Assembly (NCBI GenBank): GCA_023393015.1 | Contig: JAEWMY010000005.1 | Coordinates: forward strand, 1 to 64,000 | Source: Spirochaetota bacterium | GTDB lineage: Bacteria; Spirochaetota; Spirochaetia; Treponematales; Treponemataceae | DNA: 64,000 bases | Direction: 5' to 3' | In this document: piece after piece, positions 23,370 to 32,339 of the stretch | Layout of the letters: each line of letters begins with the position of its first letter | How positions within the stretch are numbered: position 1 is the first letter of the stretch | The notes under the pieces: model-generated | Database searches by the model: none | Seen by the model: only the letters and a program-made list of their open reading frames with translations | What the model was told of the DNA's origin: nothing | Program-made: the position numbers and the translations under genes

Positions 23370-24015
23370 GTCCGTCCGAGGCGTCCTTGTAATCCGGTCT
23401 CAGCTTCAACGCCCTCTGATAGGCGTCCGTGGCACCGCGCTTGTCTCCGACGTTCTCGCGAACGCTTCCGAGACGGAACCACCACAGCGAGATCGACGGC
23501 TCGAGGTATACCGCGGCCGAGTAGGATATGTCGGCGCGGTTGAACTGCTGGGTGATTCGGTATATCTCGCCCACGAAGAAGTAGGCCGTGCTAATCCGTT
23601 CGCCCCGGGGGGCCGAATCTATGTACCGCTCCATGTACTTGAGGGATTCCTTGTAGTTACCCAGGTAAAAGTAGCCCTCGCCGAGGGACTCGACGATCCG
23701 GCTGTCGTTCGAGGTCTTGAGAGCCTCCAGGCACACGTTGACGGAATCCTGGTACTTGCCCATGCGCAACAGCGACCACCCGTAAATGGCGTAGGCGTCC
23801 ATGTTCTTCGGGTTGTCCGAAAGATCCTGCTTGCAGATCTCGATGGCCTGCGCGTAGGCCTTGCGCGCGTCCTCGACGCGGCCGACGGCGTCAAGGTCGC
23901 GGCCGTTCCGGTAGAGCTTCAGCGCGTCGGGCTTGTCCTGGGCGCCGAGGCTCGAGAGAACCGAGAGGAATACGGCCGCGCAGGCGACGAAACGGAAATG
24001 ACGACTTCTGTTCAT
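23350..24015 (-). CDS. Exported tetratricopeptide-repeat protein
   Basis: A 221-residue protein with a signal peptide (FVACAAVFLSVLSSLGAQ) and about four or five TPR motifs. These span residues 30-215, for example DARKAYAQAIEICKQDLSDN, MDAYAIYGWSLLRMGKY and GATDAYQRALKLRPDYKDA. It is probably a periplasmic scaffold; partners are unknown. The start at 24015 lacks a ribosome site but has a promoter ending six bases before it. Its 3' end overlaps the Gx transporter gene on the other strand by 20 bases. Confidence 0.8.
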   Translation of the reverse strand: MNRSRHFRFVACAAVFLSVLSSLGAQDKPDALKLYRNGRDLDAVGRVEDARKAYAQAIEICKQDLSDNPKNMDAYAIYGWSLLRMGKYQDSVNVCLEALKTSNDSRIVESLGEGYFYLGNYKESLKYMERYIDSAPRGERISTAYFFVGEIYRITQQFNRADISYSAAVYLEPSISLWWFRLGSVRENVGDKRGATDAYQRALKLRPDYKDASDGLTRVRT

Positions 24016-24021
24016 ACCGAC

Positions 24022-24050
24022 ACTATGACCCCTTTGCCCTCTTTTTTCAA
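24022..24050 (-). promoter_or_regulatory. Promoter of the TPR gene
   Basis: TTGAAA (24050-24045), 17 bases, CATAGT (24027-24022), six bases before the ATG. Another predicted leaderless transcript. Confidence 0.5.
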
Positions 24051-24080
24051 CGGTCCGGCGCGTGCGGCCCCCCCCGCCGG

Positions 24081-25442
24081 TCAGTTCCTGAAACTGTGTA
24101 TGGGCGCGGGGATGCGGCCGCCGCGGTTCACGAAGGTAGCGCACGAGAAGGAGTTCACCGGCATGATCGGCGCTCCGCCCAAAAGCCCGCCGAACTCGGC
24201 CCACTCGCCCGCCTTCTTGCCCGGGACCGGGATCAGGCGGACTGCCGTCGTCTTGTTGTTCACCATGCCGATGGCGAGCTCGTCCGCCATGATGCCGGCT
24301 ATCGTCTCCGCGCTCGTGTCGCCGGGTATCGCTATCATGTCGAGTCCGACCGAGCACACGCAGGTCATCGCCTCGAGCTTCTCGAGGTTGATCGCCCCGT
24401 CGCGTACGGCCGCGACCATCCCCTCGTCCTCGGACACGGGGATGAAGGCGCCCGAAAGACCGCCGACGCTCGTCGAGGCCATGACGCCGCCTTTCTTGAC
24501 CATGTCGGTCAACATGGCGAGCGCCGCCGTCGTCCCCGGCGCGCCCGCGCGCTCGAGCCCCATCTCCTCGAGGATGCGCGCCACGGAATCCCCGACGGAC
24601 GGGGTCGGCGCGAGCGAGAGGTCGAGAATGCCGAAGGGAACGCCGAGCCGGCGCGCGGCCTCCTGGCCCACCAGCTGGCCCATTCGGGTAATCTTGAAAG
24701 CCGTCTTCTTGATGCCGTCCGCGAGGACGTCCAGGGGGGCGCCGCGGTACTGCTCGCAAGCCGCCTTGATGACGCCGGGACCCGACACTCCCACCGACAG
24801 AACCGCCTCGCCCTCTCCGGGCCCGTGGAAGGCGCCGGCCATGAAGGGATTGTCCTCGGGGGCGTTGCAGAACACGACGAGCTTCGCGCACCCTATCCCG
24901 TCGCGGTCGGCCGTGAGGCGCGCCGTTTCCTTGACGACGTCTCCCATCCGCCTGACGGCGTCCATGTTGATGCCGTTTTTGGTCGTTCCGAGGTTTATCG
25001 AGGAGCAGACGCGCGAGGTCGCGGCGAGCGCGCGCGGGATCGAGTCGATGAGCCGCTCGTCGCCGGCCGTCATCCCCTTTTGCACGAGCGCGGAAAAACC
25101 GCCGACGAAATCGACGCCGAGTTCCGTAGCCACCTCGTCAAGGGTCGCGGCCCAAGGCGCGTAGTCGGTCTCGCCGCTCGGTTCGGCCACGAGCGCGATG
25201 GGGGTTACGGCGATCCGCTTGTTGATGATCGGCACGCCGTATTCGGCAGCGATGTCGCCGCCCGCGCGGACGAGGTTGCCCGCGATCCGCATGAGCTTCT
25301 CGTGGATCCTCGCGCGGGATTCCTTTCCGGAGGAGGACGCGCAGTCGCGGAGGGAGACGCCCAGCGTTATGGCCCTGACGTCGAGCTTGTGGCGGAGGAA
25401 CATGTCCACCGTTTCCTGTATCTCGTTGGGGGAAAATATCAT
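24081..25442 (-). CDS. PFL-family (UPF0210/DUF711) protein
   Basis: A 453-residue cytoplasmic protein of the PFL/DUF711 family, distantly like pyruvate-formate-lyase barrels but without its glycyl-radical site. Recognisable segments are ITLGVSLRDCASSS, VDFVGGFSALVQKGMT, INLGTTKNGINMDAV and GVMASTSVGGLSGAFIPVSEDEGM. The biochemical activity is unknown. It is almost always encoded next to a small ACT-domain protein, as here (14 bases apart), suggesting allosteric control by a small ligand. No clear ribosome site precedes the ATG. Confidence 0.9.
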   Translation of the reverse strand: MIFSPNEIQETVDMFLRHKLDVRAITLGVSLRDCASSSGKESRARIHEKLMRIAGNLVRAGGDIAAEYGVPIINKRIAVTPIALVAEPSGETDYAPWAATLDEVATELGVDFVGGFSALVQKGMTAGDERLIDSIPRALAATSRVCSSINLGTTKNGINMDAVRRMGDVVKETARLTADRDGIGCAKLVVFCNAPEDNPFMAGAFHGPGEGEAVLSVGVSGPGVIKAACEQYRGAPLDVLADGIKKTAFKITRMGQLVGQEAARRLGVPFGILDLSLAPTPSVGDSVARILEEMGLERAGAPGTTAALAMLTDMVKKGGVMASTSVGGLSGAFIPVSEDEGMVAAVRDGAINLEKLEAMTCVCSVGLDMIAIPGDTSAETIAGIMADELAIGMVNNKTTAVRLIPVPGKKAGEWAEFGGLLGGAPIMPVNSFSCATFVNRGGRIPAPIHSFRN

Positions 25443-25455
25443 ATTCTCGCTGTTC

Positions 25456-25725
25456 CTAGATGCGGTGCATGGCGGAAAACACCCGCTCGTGCATCATGCT
25501 GATGCTCACGCCCATCTCGCCGCCGAGCGCGGAAAGGCCGTCCTTGGTCCCCTGAACGGGCTCCTTCGAGCCGGAAAGGTCGACCATCATCATCATGACG
25601 AAATTCCCCGAAAGGACCGTCTGTGAGATGTCCACGATGTTGATCCCGTGCGCGGCGAGCCAGGAGGAGACCCTGGCGATGATGCCGACCTGATCGGTGC
25701 CCACTACCGTAATAATCGCGTTCAT
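25456..25725 (-). CDS. ACT-domain regulatory protein, partner of PFL
   Basis: An 89-residue stand-alone ACT domain (MNAIITVVGTDQVGIIARVS, then a beta strand with FVMMMMVDL). Such domains dimerise and bind amino acids or similar ligands; this subtype accompanies the PFL/UPF0210 protein. GAGGT lies six bases before the ATG at 25725; an upstream-extended reading has no support. Confidence 0.9.
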   Translation of the reverse strand: MNAIITVVGTDQVGIIARVSSWLAAHGINIVDISQTVLSGNFVMMMMVDLSGSKEPVQGTKDGLSALGGEMGVSISMMHERVFSAMHRI

Positions 25726-25802
25726 GAATAACCTCGCGGGCGACATGATATCCGGTACGGTACGACCGCGCAAGACCGGCCGCGCAAGGCCGAAAGCCGC
25801 CG

Positions 25803-26441
25803 TTAGAACAGAACGGGCCGGCCGGCGTTCGCGAACGACTCCCGGAGATCGTGCGAATACCGCGCGTCGCGTCCGCCGACAGCCCGCTCTCCCCGGTCTG
25901 AAAAGCGCATGAGAACCTTCGCCGTTCGCGGGAAAAAGAATACGCGCCGGGGACGATTCCCCCCGACCGAATACGAATCCACCGGAACGCGTTCGCGCTC
26001 GAGAAAACCGAATACGAAGCGGATATTCATGCGGGGAACGTCATACGTCGCGTCGCGGCCGAGATCTATCATGGAACCGCCGCCGAAAACCTTCGCGCGA
26101 AGCGCCTCGCGGCGGCCGCCCTTGCGCAGGAGGTCGTTTATCAGGAGTTCCATCGCGTGAACGCCGTACCGGGCCTCTTCCGACAGCGGTCCGGAAGACG
26201 GGACCTTCGGCACGGGCAGCATGAAGTGGTTCATGCCGCCCAGGGCCCGTTCGGCGTCGTAGAGGGCGACGGATATGCAGGACCCGAGCAATGTCGAGAT
26301 GACGACGTCATCTTCCGACGAGGCGAATTCCCCCGGCCCGATATAGATCTCGGGAAGGTTGAAGGCGGGATTGAGCTTCAGGATAGGACTTTCTTGATCG
26401 TCTCTATGAGCTTCTCGTCGTTGAAAGGCTTCACGATCCAC
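25803..26441 (-). CDS. cheD: Chemoreceptor glutamine deamidase CheD
   Basis: Deamidates glutamines on chemoreceptors. The core begins at IYIGPGEFASS and has the catalytic pair TLLGSCISVALYD (Cys) and GGMNHFMLP (His), then KVFGGGSMI. There is no convincing start codon. In frame are only a GTG at 26441, whose use means a 64-base overlap with cheY, and a CTG at 26381 that overlaps the cheY stop. CheD proteins usually begin only 5-15 residues before the core, which favours the CTG. A C-terminal extension of about 30 residues follows the core. The coordinate given uses the GTG and should be treated as an outer limit. Confidence 0.85.
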   Translation of the reverse strand: MDREAFQRREAHRDDQESPILKLNPAFNLPEIYIGPGEFASSEDDVVISTLLGSCISVALYDAERALGGMNHFMLPVPKVPSSGPLSEEARYGVHAMELLINDLLRKGGRREALRAKVFGGGSMIDLGRDATYDVPRMNIRFVFGFLERERVPVDSYSVGGNRPRRVFFFPRTAKVLMRFSDRGERAVGGRDARYSHDLRESFANAGRPVLF

Positions 26442-26743
26442 CCCGTCGCGCCGGCTTTCTTGCCTTCCTCGATGACGGACCCTTGCGATTCCGTGGTCAA
26501 TACGAGAATCGGCACGAACTTGATGCCGTCGGTTTCGCGGATTTTCTTGACCATGGTGAGACCGTCCATGTTCGGCATGTTCACGTCCGTAATCACGAGG
26601 TCCGCCTTGCGTTCGGCGAGGCTCTTGAGCCCCTCGGCGCCGTCGGCCGCCTCGTTTACGGTATACCCGCTTTGTTCGAGGATAAACCGAACGCTCTGCC
26701 TGATAGAAACCGAATCGTCGACAACGAGAATGGATGCGCCCAT
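26378..26743 (-). CDS. cheY: Chemotaxis response regulator CheY
   Basis: Single receiver domain, 121 residues. Acidic pocket Asp9/Asp10, phosphoacceptor Asp53 (VITDVNMP), Thr83/Thr84 and Lys105 (WIVKPF) are all present, so it should be phosphorylated by CheA and act on the flagellar switch. GGGAGG lies before the ATG and it has its own promoter. It overlaps cheD downstream. Confidence 0.95.
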   Translation of the reverse strand: MGASILVVDDSVSIRQSVRFILEQSGYTVNEAADGAEGLKSLAERKADLVITDVNMPNMDGLTMVKKIRETDGIKFVPILVLTTESQGSVIEEGKKAGATGWIVKPFNDEKLIETIKKVLS

Positions 26744-26789
26744 GAGAAAACCTCCCGAAATACGTCGCGGCGCCGCCGCGCTTTCCTAA

Positions 26790-26818
26790 AGTGTAGTAAG
26801 AGCCGGACCCGAGCGCAA
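26790..26818 (-). promoter_or_regulatory. Promoter of cheY-cheD
   Basis: TTGCGC (26818-26813), 17 bases, TACACT (26795-26790) on the minus strand. A TCGCGG-AAAAA-CCGCGA hairpin lies just upstream, after cheB. This gives cheY-cheD independent expression from the main chemotaxis operon. Confidence 0.5.
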
Positions 26819-26871
26819 GGAGTATTCGCGGTTTTTCCGCGACTTTTGCCGCGACACCAGACGAACTCCGC

Positions 26872-27939
26872 CTAATTCCCCCTGCCTTTCCGTATAACGA
26901 GCGGCGCTATCTCCCTCAGGGGCACGACGGAATCCACGGCCCCGAGCTTGATGGCCTCCTTGGGCATGCCGAAAACCACGCATGTCGCCTCGTCCTGGGC
27001 GACCGTGAAGGCGCCCGCCTCCTTCATCTCGAGCATGCCCTTCGCGCCGTCGTCGCCCATGCCGGTCATGATGACGCCGATGGCGTTTTTCCCCGCGTAC
27101 CGCGCGGTCGACCGGAACAGGACGTCGACAGACGGCCGATGCCGCGACACGAGCGGTCCGTCCTTGACCTCGACGTAATAGCGGGCCCCCGAGCGCTTCA
27201 GCAGGAGGTGCCGGTTGCCCGGCGCGACAAGCACTCTTCCCCGAAGCACGGAATCGTTGTTCTCGGCTTCCTTGACGTTGACGGCGCAGATTCCGTCGAG
27301 TCGAGAGGCGAACGCGGCCGTGAAATGCTCGGGCATGTGCTGGACGATGACCATGCCGGGACAGTCGATCGGAAGCTGTTCCAGAAACTCGCGCAGGGCC
27401 TCGGTTCCGCCGGTGGACGCGCCGATGGCGACGACGCACTCGGTCGTCTCGATCGAGACGGCGTGCGGCGACGCGGGCGGCAGGATGACGTCGGCGGAGA
27501 GCTTGGGCGAGACGCGCTGGACCGACGGGGATATCTTCTTGACGCGAGCCAGGTGCGCGGCCCGTACGGCGTCCGATATCATTACCCTCGACTCCTCGAT
27601 GAACTGCTTCGTGCCGACCTTCGGCTTCTGGATGATGTCGACGGCGCCGAACTGCATCGCCTGGAACACGTTGTTCGAGCCCTCTTCCGCCTTGCTCGAG
27701 CAGATGATGACCGGAAGGGGATGCTGGCTCATGAGCTTCCTGAGAAAGGTAAGCCCGTCCATCCGAGGCATCTCGATGTCGAGTATGATGACGTCGGGCA
27801 CGCACTTCTTGAGCTTCTCGACGGCGTCGTACGGATCGGACGCGGTCTCGATTACCGCGATGTCGTCCTCTCCCGAAAGCACCTCCGAAAGCGTCTGCCT
27901 CACGACGGCGGAGTCGTCTATGAGCATAACCTGAATCAT
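26872..27939 (-). CDS. cheB: Protein-glutamate methylesterase CheB
   Basis: Removes receptor methyl groups during adaptation. It has an N-terminal receiver (acidic pair in MLIDDS, phosphoacceptor Asp54 in IILDIEMP), a linker, and a C-terminal esterase with the Ser in GASTGG, His in VQHMPEHF and Asp in TGMGDDG. The ATG at 27939 has AGGGGGCG lying over the cheR stop; an in-frame GTG at 27957 would overlap cheR. Confidence 0.95.
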   Translation of the reverse strand: MIQVMLIDDSAVVRQTLSEVLSGEDDIAVIETASDPYDAVEKLKKCVPDVIILDIEMPRMDGLTFLRKLMSQHPLPVIICSSKAEEGSNNVFQAMQFGAVDIIQKPKVGTKQFIEESRVMISDAVRAAHLARVKKISPSVQRVSPKLSADVILPPASPHAVSIETTECVVAIGASTGGTEALREFLEQLPIDCPGMVIVQHMPEHFTAAFASRLDGICAVNVKEAENNDSVLRGRVLVAPGNRHLLLKRSGARYYVEVKDGPLVSRHRPSVDVLFRSTARYAGKNAIGVIMTGMGDDGAKGMLEMKEAGAFTVAQDEATCVVFGMPKEAIKLGAVDSVVPLREIAPLVIRKGRGN

Positions 27940-27949
27940 GGAACGCCCC

Positions 27950-28777
27950 CTATTCACGCCGGTATACGGCGGACGCGACGGACTTGAACGGCATCGCGGC
28001 CCCCGCGATGTTCTCGGAATGGCCCATGAAAAGATACCCCCCCGGCGTCATGTGCGCGTAGATCCTTTCGAGCACCTTTCTCTGGGTATCCCTGTCGAAG
28101 TAGATGAACACGTTCCTGCAAAACACGATCGCGTATTTCCTCGCGATCGGATACTTCCCGTCCATCAGGTTAAGCCGCCGGAACGTCGTCTTCGCGCGGA
28201 TTTCGGGTCGTATCCTGACGGTCTTCGCGCGCGGATCGCTGCTTCGCAGGCAATAGAGACGCTTGAACGCGAGCGGGATACGCTCGGCCTGGTGCTCGGT
28301 ATAGATGCCGGTTCGCGCCACCCTCAGCACCTTTTCGGAGATGTCGGTTCCCAGTATCCGGTACGAAAGCGGCACGCGGTTTACGCGGGCGTACTCCTCG
28401 GTTACCATCGCGAGGGTGTACGCCTCCTGACCGGTCGACGCCGCGACCGACCAGATGTTGACGTCGAGCGATCCCGAGGCCGAAAGCTCGGGGAATATGC
28501 GTTCGGAAAGGATGCCGAAGTGGGCGCTTTCACGGAAGAAGGACGTCTCGTTCGTGGTTACCGCGTCGATAAGCTGCTGAATCTCGCGGTCGAAACCCTC
28601 GCTCCCGAAAACGTAGTCGCAGTATTCCTCGTGGCTGGCAAGGCCGAGCGCGCGCACGCGTTTCGCGAGACGGGCCTCGAGCATGACCTTCTTCGCCGGA
28701 GGAAGGCGGATACCGAGGTTCGTCTCGATGAACTCCTTGAAGACGGAAAAGGTCGCCTCGTTCATCGCCGGGCTCAT
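27950..28777 (-). CDS. cheR: Chemoreceptor methyltransferase CheR
   Basis: S-adenosylmethionine-dependent glutamate methyltransferase, 275 residues. N-terminal helical domain, then TNETSFFRES, WSVAASTGQEAYTLAM (SAM site), LGTDISEKVL, IVFCRNVFIYFD and GGYLFMGHSE. The ATG at 28777 overlaps the cheA stop as ATGA; another ATG at 28765 is an alternative because GGAGGA almost touches the first. The pentapeptide-binding beta-subdomain region is present, which fits the aromatic tail of the neighbouring receptor. Confidence 0.95.
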   Translation of the reverse strand: MSPAMNEATFSVFKEFIETNLGIRLPPAKKVMLEARLAKRVRALGLASHEEYCDYVFGSEGFDREIQQLIDAVTTNETSFFRESAHFGILSERIFPELSASGSLDVNIWSVAASTGQEAYTLAMVTEEYARVNRVPLSYRILGTDISEKVLRVARTGIYTEHQAERIPLAFKRLYCLRSSDPRAKTVRIRPEIRAKTTFRRLNLMDGKYPIARKYAIVFCRNVFIYFDRDTQRKVLERIYAHMTPGGYLFMGHSENIAGAAMPFKSVASAVYRRE

Positions 28778-30867
28778 TCCTCCGAACGTTCCGTGGCGTG
28801 CAGTATCTGCTCCACGTCGAGTATGAGGGCCACGGAACCGTCTCCGAGGATCGAAGCGCTCGCGATTCCCTCCGCGCGGCGATAGAGCTTTCCGAGCGGC
28901 TTGATCACCGTCTGATTGCTTCCCACGACCTGATCGACGAGTATGCCCATCTGGACGTCTTTGATGGCGACGACGACGATCTGCTCGATCGCGGGCCGCT
29001 CTCCGTCGATCGAGAAGAAATCGCGCATGTTTATGTACGGAAGCTGCCGGTCGTGGAAGATGACGATCTCGTGGTCGTTCTTGGCCTCGGCCCGCCGGAA
29101 TTCGAGACACCCGACGACGACGGCCAGGGGCAGGACGAAAGACTCGCCGCCGATGTGCACGAGCAAGCCGTCTATGATCGCGAGAGTCAGCGGTATCTTC
29201 AGCGTGATCTTGGTGAATTTCCGCGGAACGCTCTCGATCTCCACGGTGCCGTTTATGAGTTCCATCTGCCGGTTCACCACGTCCATCCCGACGCCCCGCC
29301 CGGAGACCTCGGTAACCGCCTCCTTCGTGGAAAAGCCCGGGGCGAAAATCAGCCGGTAGACGTCTCGTTCGGACAGGACGTCCTCGGGCGCGACGAGTCC
29401 CTTCGAGATCGCCTTCGCGCGTATCGCGTCCGCGTCGAGACCGTTGCCGTCGTCCTCGATCTGTATGTGCACGGAAGCCCCGGTTTGCATCGCCGAGAGC
29501 CTGATCGTCCCCACGGGCGGCTTGCCGCGTTCCGCGCGTTTCTCGGGCCGTTCGATTCCGTGGTCAAGGCTGTTGCGGATTATGTGGACGAGCGGATCGT
29601 TGAGCTTCTCGATCACCGTCTTGTCGAGTTCGGTCTCGCCGCCCTCCGCCAGAAGTTCAACGCTCTTCCCCAACTCGCCGGAAAGGTCGCGCACGAGCCG
29701 CTTGAAACTCGAGAACGTCGTCCCGATCGGCACCATACGGATGCTCATCGTGTTGCTCCGGAGCTCGTCGGTAAGACGCCCGAACTGCTCGACGATCGCC
29801 GACGTTTCGTCGGAGCCCTGGTCGCCCTTTACCGCCTGCTGTATGCGCGCGTGAATCGTGACGAGCTCCCCGACTAGCGACATCAACAGGTCGAGCTTTT
29901 CCGACTTGACCCTGATCGTGCTCATATCCGCGGCCGCAAGCCGCGTCTTTTGCGCGCGCTGTACCTGCCGCTGTTCCTCGAGGGCGGCGCGCAAGTCCGT
30001 CGGGGTGACGAGTTTTTCCTGGACGAGCATCTCTCCTATCCGGCGCTGTCCCTTGAGCACGAGTTCGAGCCGTTCGCGCGTTATCTTTCCGCGGGATACG
30101 AGGATGTCGCCCAGTTTCCTGTTGGGGGTCTCTCCGTCTCCGACGAGGTCGCCGAGGCTCTCGATCGTTATTTTCGAACTGTCCTCGACGAAGATGAATA
30201 CGTCGCGTATCTGGTTCTCGCTGACAGGCCCGGTGAGGTACACGTCCCATCCGGTCAGGCAATCCTCGGGATTGATCTCCGATAGCGGGGGCACCCCGTC
30301 AAGGTCCGGGACGCATACCGTCTCCCCGAGCGACTTCAATTCCGAAAGGAGCGTCAGCGGGTTCCCGCCCGTGCGGAAGGTATCCTTCCCGGGGCGAAAG
30401 ACGATGTGCCAGGTCTGCGGCTCGTGTCCGGGCTCGTCCCCTTTTTTATCCACGGGTCCTCCCGCGGGCGCCTTGCCCTCGTTCGCGAACCCGACCGACC
30501 GCCTGAAGGCGTCGAGAAAGTCCCGCATGGCCCCCGTCATCTCGCCGACGGCGCTTTCGGGATTCTCGAGCATCTCGAGGATCATGTCCCGCGCGACGAG
30601 GGTGTTGCCGATGAGGTTTTTGGTGACGGGTATCTTGCCGTCCCGCAGGGACGATAGAATCGACTCGACGTCGTGACTGAATCCCGCGATCCGCTCGAGA
30701 CCGAACATCGCGGCGGAACCCTTGATGGTATGCATGACGCGGAATACGGCCGAAAGGAGCTCCGTGTCGTCGGGGGACTCCTCCAGCTCGAGGAGCCGGG
30801 CCTCGAGGGAACCGAGAAGCTCGAAGGCCTCTTCCCTGAACGTTTCGATAAATTGGTTTTTTGCCAT
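28774..30867 (-). CDS. cheA: Chemotaxis histidine kinase CheA
   Basis: A 697-residue CheA. The Hpt domain carries phospho-His46 (VMHTIKGSA). It is followed by a P2-like region (TWHIVFRPGKD..., about 150-235) and a segment of about 70 residues resembling type II secretion/MSHA N-terminal modules (LGDILVSRGKITRERLELVL ... IGEMLVQEKLVT). Then come dimerisation helices, the ATPase with IRNSLDHGIE, DDGNGLD and GRGVGMDVV, and a CheW-like P5 domain. The middle segment is not part of the textbook CheA layout. Confidence 0.94.
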   Translation of the reverse strand: MAKNQFIETFREEAFELLGSLEARLLELEESPDDTELLSAVFRVMHTIKGSAAMFGLERIAGFSHDVESILSSLRDGKIPVTKNLIGNTLVARDMILEMLENPESAVGEMTGAMRDFLDAFRRSVGFANEGKAPAGGPVDKKGDEPGHEPQTWHIVFRPGKDTFRTGGNPLTLLSELKSLGETVCVPDLDGVPPLSEINPEDCLTGWDVYLTGPVSENQIRDVFIFVEDSSKITIESLGDLVGDGETPNRKLGDILVSRGKITRERLELVLKGQRRIGEMLVQEKLVTPTDLRAALEEQRQVQRAQKTRLAAADMSTIRVKSEKLDLLMSLVGELVTIHARIQQAVKGDQGSDETSAIVEQFGRLTDELRSNTMSIRMVPIGTTFSSFKRLVRDLSGELGKSVELLAEGGETELDKTVIEKLNDPLVHIIRNSLDHGIERPEKRAERGKPPVGTIRLSAMQTGASVHIQIEDDGNGLDADAIRAKAISKGLVAPEDVLSERDVYRLIFAPGFSTKEAVTEVSGRGVGMDVVNRQMELINGTVEIESVPRKFTKITLKIPLTLAIIDGLLVHIGGESFVLPLAVVVGCLEFRRAEAKNDHEIVIFHDRQLPYINMRDFFSIDGERPAIEQIVVVAIKDVQMGILVDQVVGSNQTVIKPLGKLYRRAEGIASASILGDGSVALILDVEQILHATERSEE

Positions 30868-30890
30868 GGTCTTTCCTCCGCTCCTTCAGC

Positions 30891-31202
30891 TCAACACGCC
30901 GCGCACGCCTCGGAAAGCTGCTCCCCGGTCTCGCACGGCCCCTCGCACAGTCCCGCAAGGAAGATCTTGTCCCGCACCGATTCGCGCAACGGCCCCTTCA
31001 GCGAGACCTTCCTTCCGGCCGCGCGCGCGTGCCTGAAAAGCGACACGATCAGCTGAAGCCCGGCGAGATCGATGTTCTCGATCGCGTCGGCGGCGATCGT
31101 CACGGAGGCGAACGAACCCGTCGCCTCGAGCAATTTCGCCCGCGCGTCAGAGGCGTTGGAGACCGTCATGTTTTCTATCCTGATCGGAATGGCGTCGTTC
31201 AT
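30891..31202 (-). CDS. STAS-domain protein in the chemotaxis operon
   Basis: A 103-residue STAS (anti-sigma-factor-antagonist-like) domain: NMTVSNASDARAKLLEAT, then NIDLAGLQLIVSLFRHAR, where the usual phosphorylatable Ser is replaced by Asp-Leu-Ala context. The C-terminus has four cysteines (CEGPCETGEQLSEACAAC). STAS proteins accompany several cheA clusters; the role in signalling is not settled. Its ATG overlaps the cheW stop as ATGA. Confidence 0.8.
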   Translation of the reverse strand: MNDAIPIRIENMTVSNASDARAKLLEATGSFASVTIAADAIENIDLAGLQLIVSLFRHARAAGRKVSLKGPLRESVRDKIFLAGLCEGPCETGEQLSEACAAC

Positions 31203-31702
31203 TGCATCGTTCCCCTTCTCCGGTCAACGTCGGCAAGTTCCTCTTCCGACAGGACGCTGTCGAGTTTGAGGATTATCACGAAGGAATCGTCGACCTTCCC
31301 CATGCCGGCTATAAACGACGTGTCGACGCCCGTTCCTATGGACGGCGGCGGCTCGATCATGTCGCGCGGGATATCGACGACCTTCAGGACCATATCGCTG
31401 AAAATTCCGACGACGAGAGTCTCGTCCGCGTCGTCGGAAAACACGCCGGTTATCTCGGTGACGATAACGCTCGTGTCCTGGGTAAACGCCGTCTTGCCGA
31501 TCCCGAACTTCTGCGCGAGATCCATGACCGGCACGACGTTCCCGCGGAGATTGATGATGCCCTCGAGGTACGCGGGCATCCTCGGCACCCGCGTGATCCG
31601 CGGAACCTCGAGAACCTCGCGGATGCTCGCGACGCTCATCGCGTACGTCTCGTCGGCGAGGCGAAAGGTGAGGTACTGGTCGGTATTCGAGCCGTCGCCC
31701 AT
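31199..31702 (-). CDS. cheW: Chemotaxis adaptor CheW (copy 1)
   Basis: A 167-residue CheW coupling receptors to CheA: QYLTFRLADETYAMSVASIREVLE, PAYLEGIINLRGNVVPVMDL and a C-terminal SH3-like half. It shares much sequence with the preceding copy and probably arose by duplication. It starts three bases after that copy's stop. Confidence 0.93.
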   Translation of the reverse strand: MGDGSNTDQYLTFRLADETYAMSVASIREVLEVPRITRVPRMPAYLEGIINLRGNVVPVMDLAQKFGIGKTAFTQDTSVIVTEITGVFSDDADETLVVGIFSDMVLKVVDIPRDMIEPPPSIGTGVDTSFIAGMGKVDDSFVIILKLDSVLSEEELADVDRRRGTMQ

Positions 31703-31705
31703 CGG

Positions 31706-32299
31706 TTACACCCGTCCTTCGGCGGGCGCCGCCGCCTCGTCGCCCGCGGCTTCCCCGTCCGCGCCCGTTCCCGAATCGGCTTCCGCCTCGACGGGAACGC
31801 CGGCTTGTCCCTCGCGCAAGACCTCGATCTCGGTGCCGGTCAGCACGCGGTTGATGTCGAGGATGATCACGAATTCCCCGTCGACGCGGCCCATGCCGCG
31901 GATAAAGGCCGTGTCTATGGCGATGCCTATTTTCGGCGGCGGCTCTATCGACGAGGGCTCGATCGTGATTACCTTCTTGACCTCGTCGCTGAAAACGCCG
32001 ACGGTCAGGAGGAAGGGGACGCCGTCGTCGCGCTCCGTCTCGATTTCGGTCACGATGATCCCCGTCTGCGGCGTTATCTCCGTCTCTCCGATCCCGAACT
32101 TCTTTCTGAGGTCCAATACGGGAACGACGCTCCCGCGCAGGTTGATGATGCCGCGCATGAACGGCGGCATTCGCGGCACGCGGGTTATCTTCGGTACCCC
32201 GAGCACCTCCTTGATGTTGGCGACGGAGACCGCGTACTCCTCCTCGGCCAGGCAAAACGTTAGATATTGATGGATTTCACCCCTGTTGATTTCGGCCAT
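31706..32299 (-). CDS. cheW: Chemotaxis adaptor CheW (copy 2) with acidic/Ala-rich tail
   Basis: A 197-residue CheW: HQYLTFCLAEEEYAVSVANI, MRGIINLRGSVVPVLDLRKKF. About 40 residues of Ala/Glu/Gly-rich, probably disordered tail follow the fold (VEAEADSGTGADGEAAGDEA). Two CheW copies may give arrays with mixed ring composition. Confidence 0.93.
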   Translation of the reverse strand: MAEINRGEIHQYLTFCLAEEEYAVSVANIKEVLGVPKITRVPRMPPFMRGIINLRGSVVPVLDLRKKFGIGETEITPQTGIIVTEIETERDDGVPFLLTVGVFSDEVKKVITIEPSSIEPPPKIGIAIDTAFIRGMGRVDGEFVIILDINRVLTGTEIEVLREGQAGVPVEAEADSGTGADGEAAGDEAAAPAEGRV

Positions 32300-32339
32300 G
32301 TCCTATTCCTCCTTACCGTCGACGCGTCCTGTCCGCACG

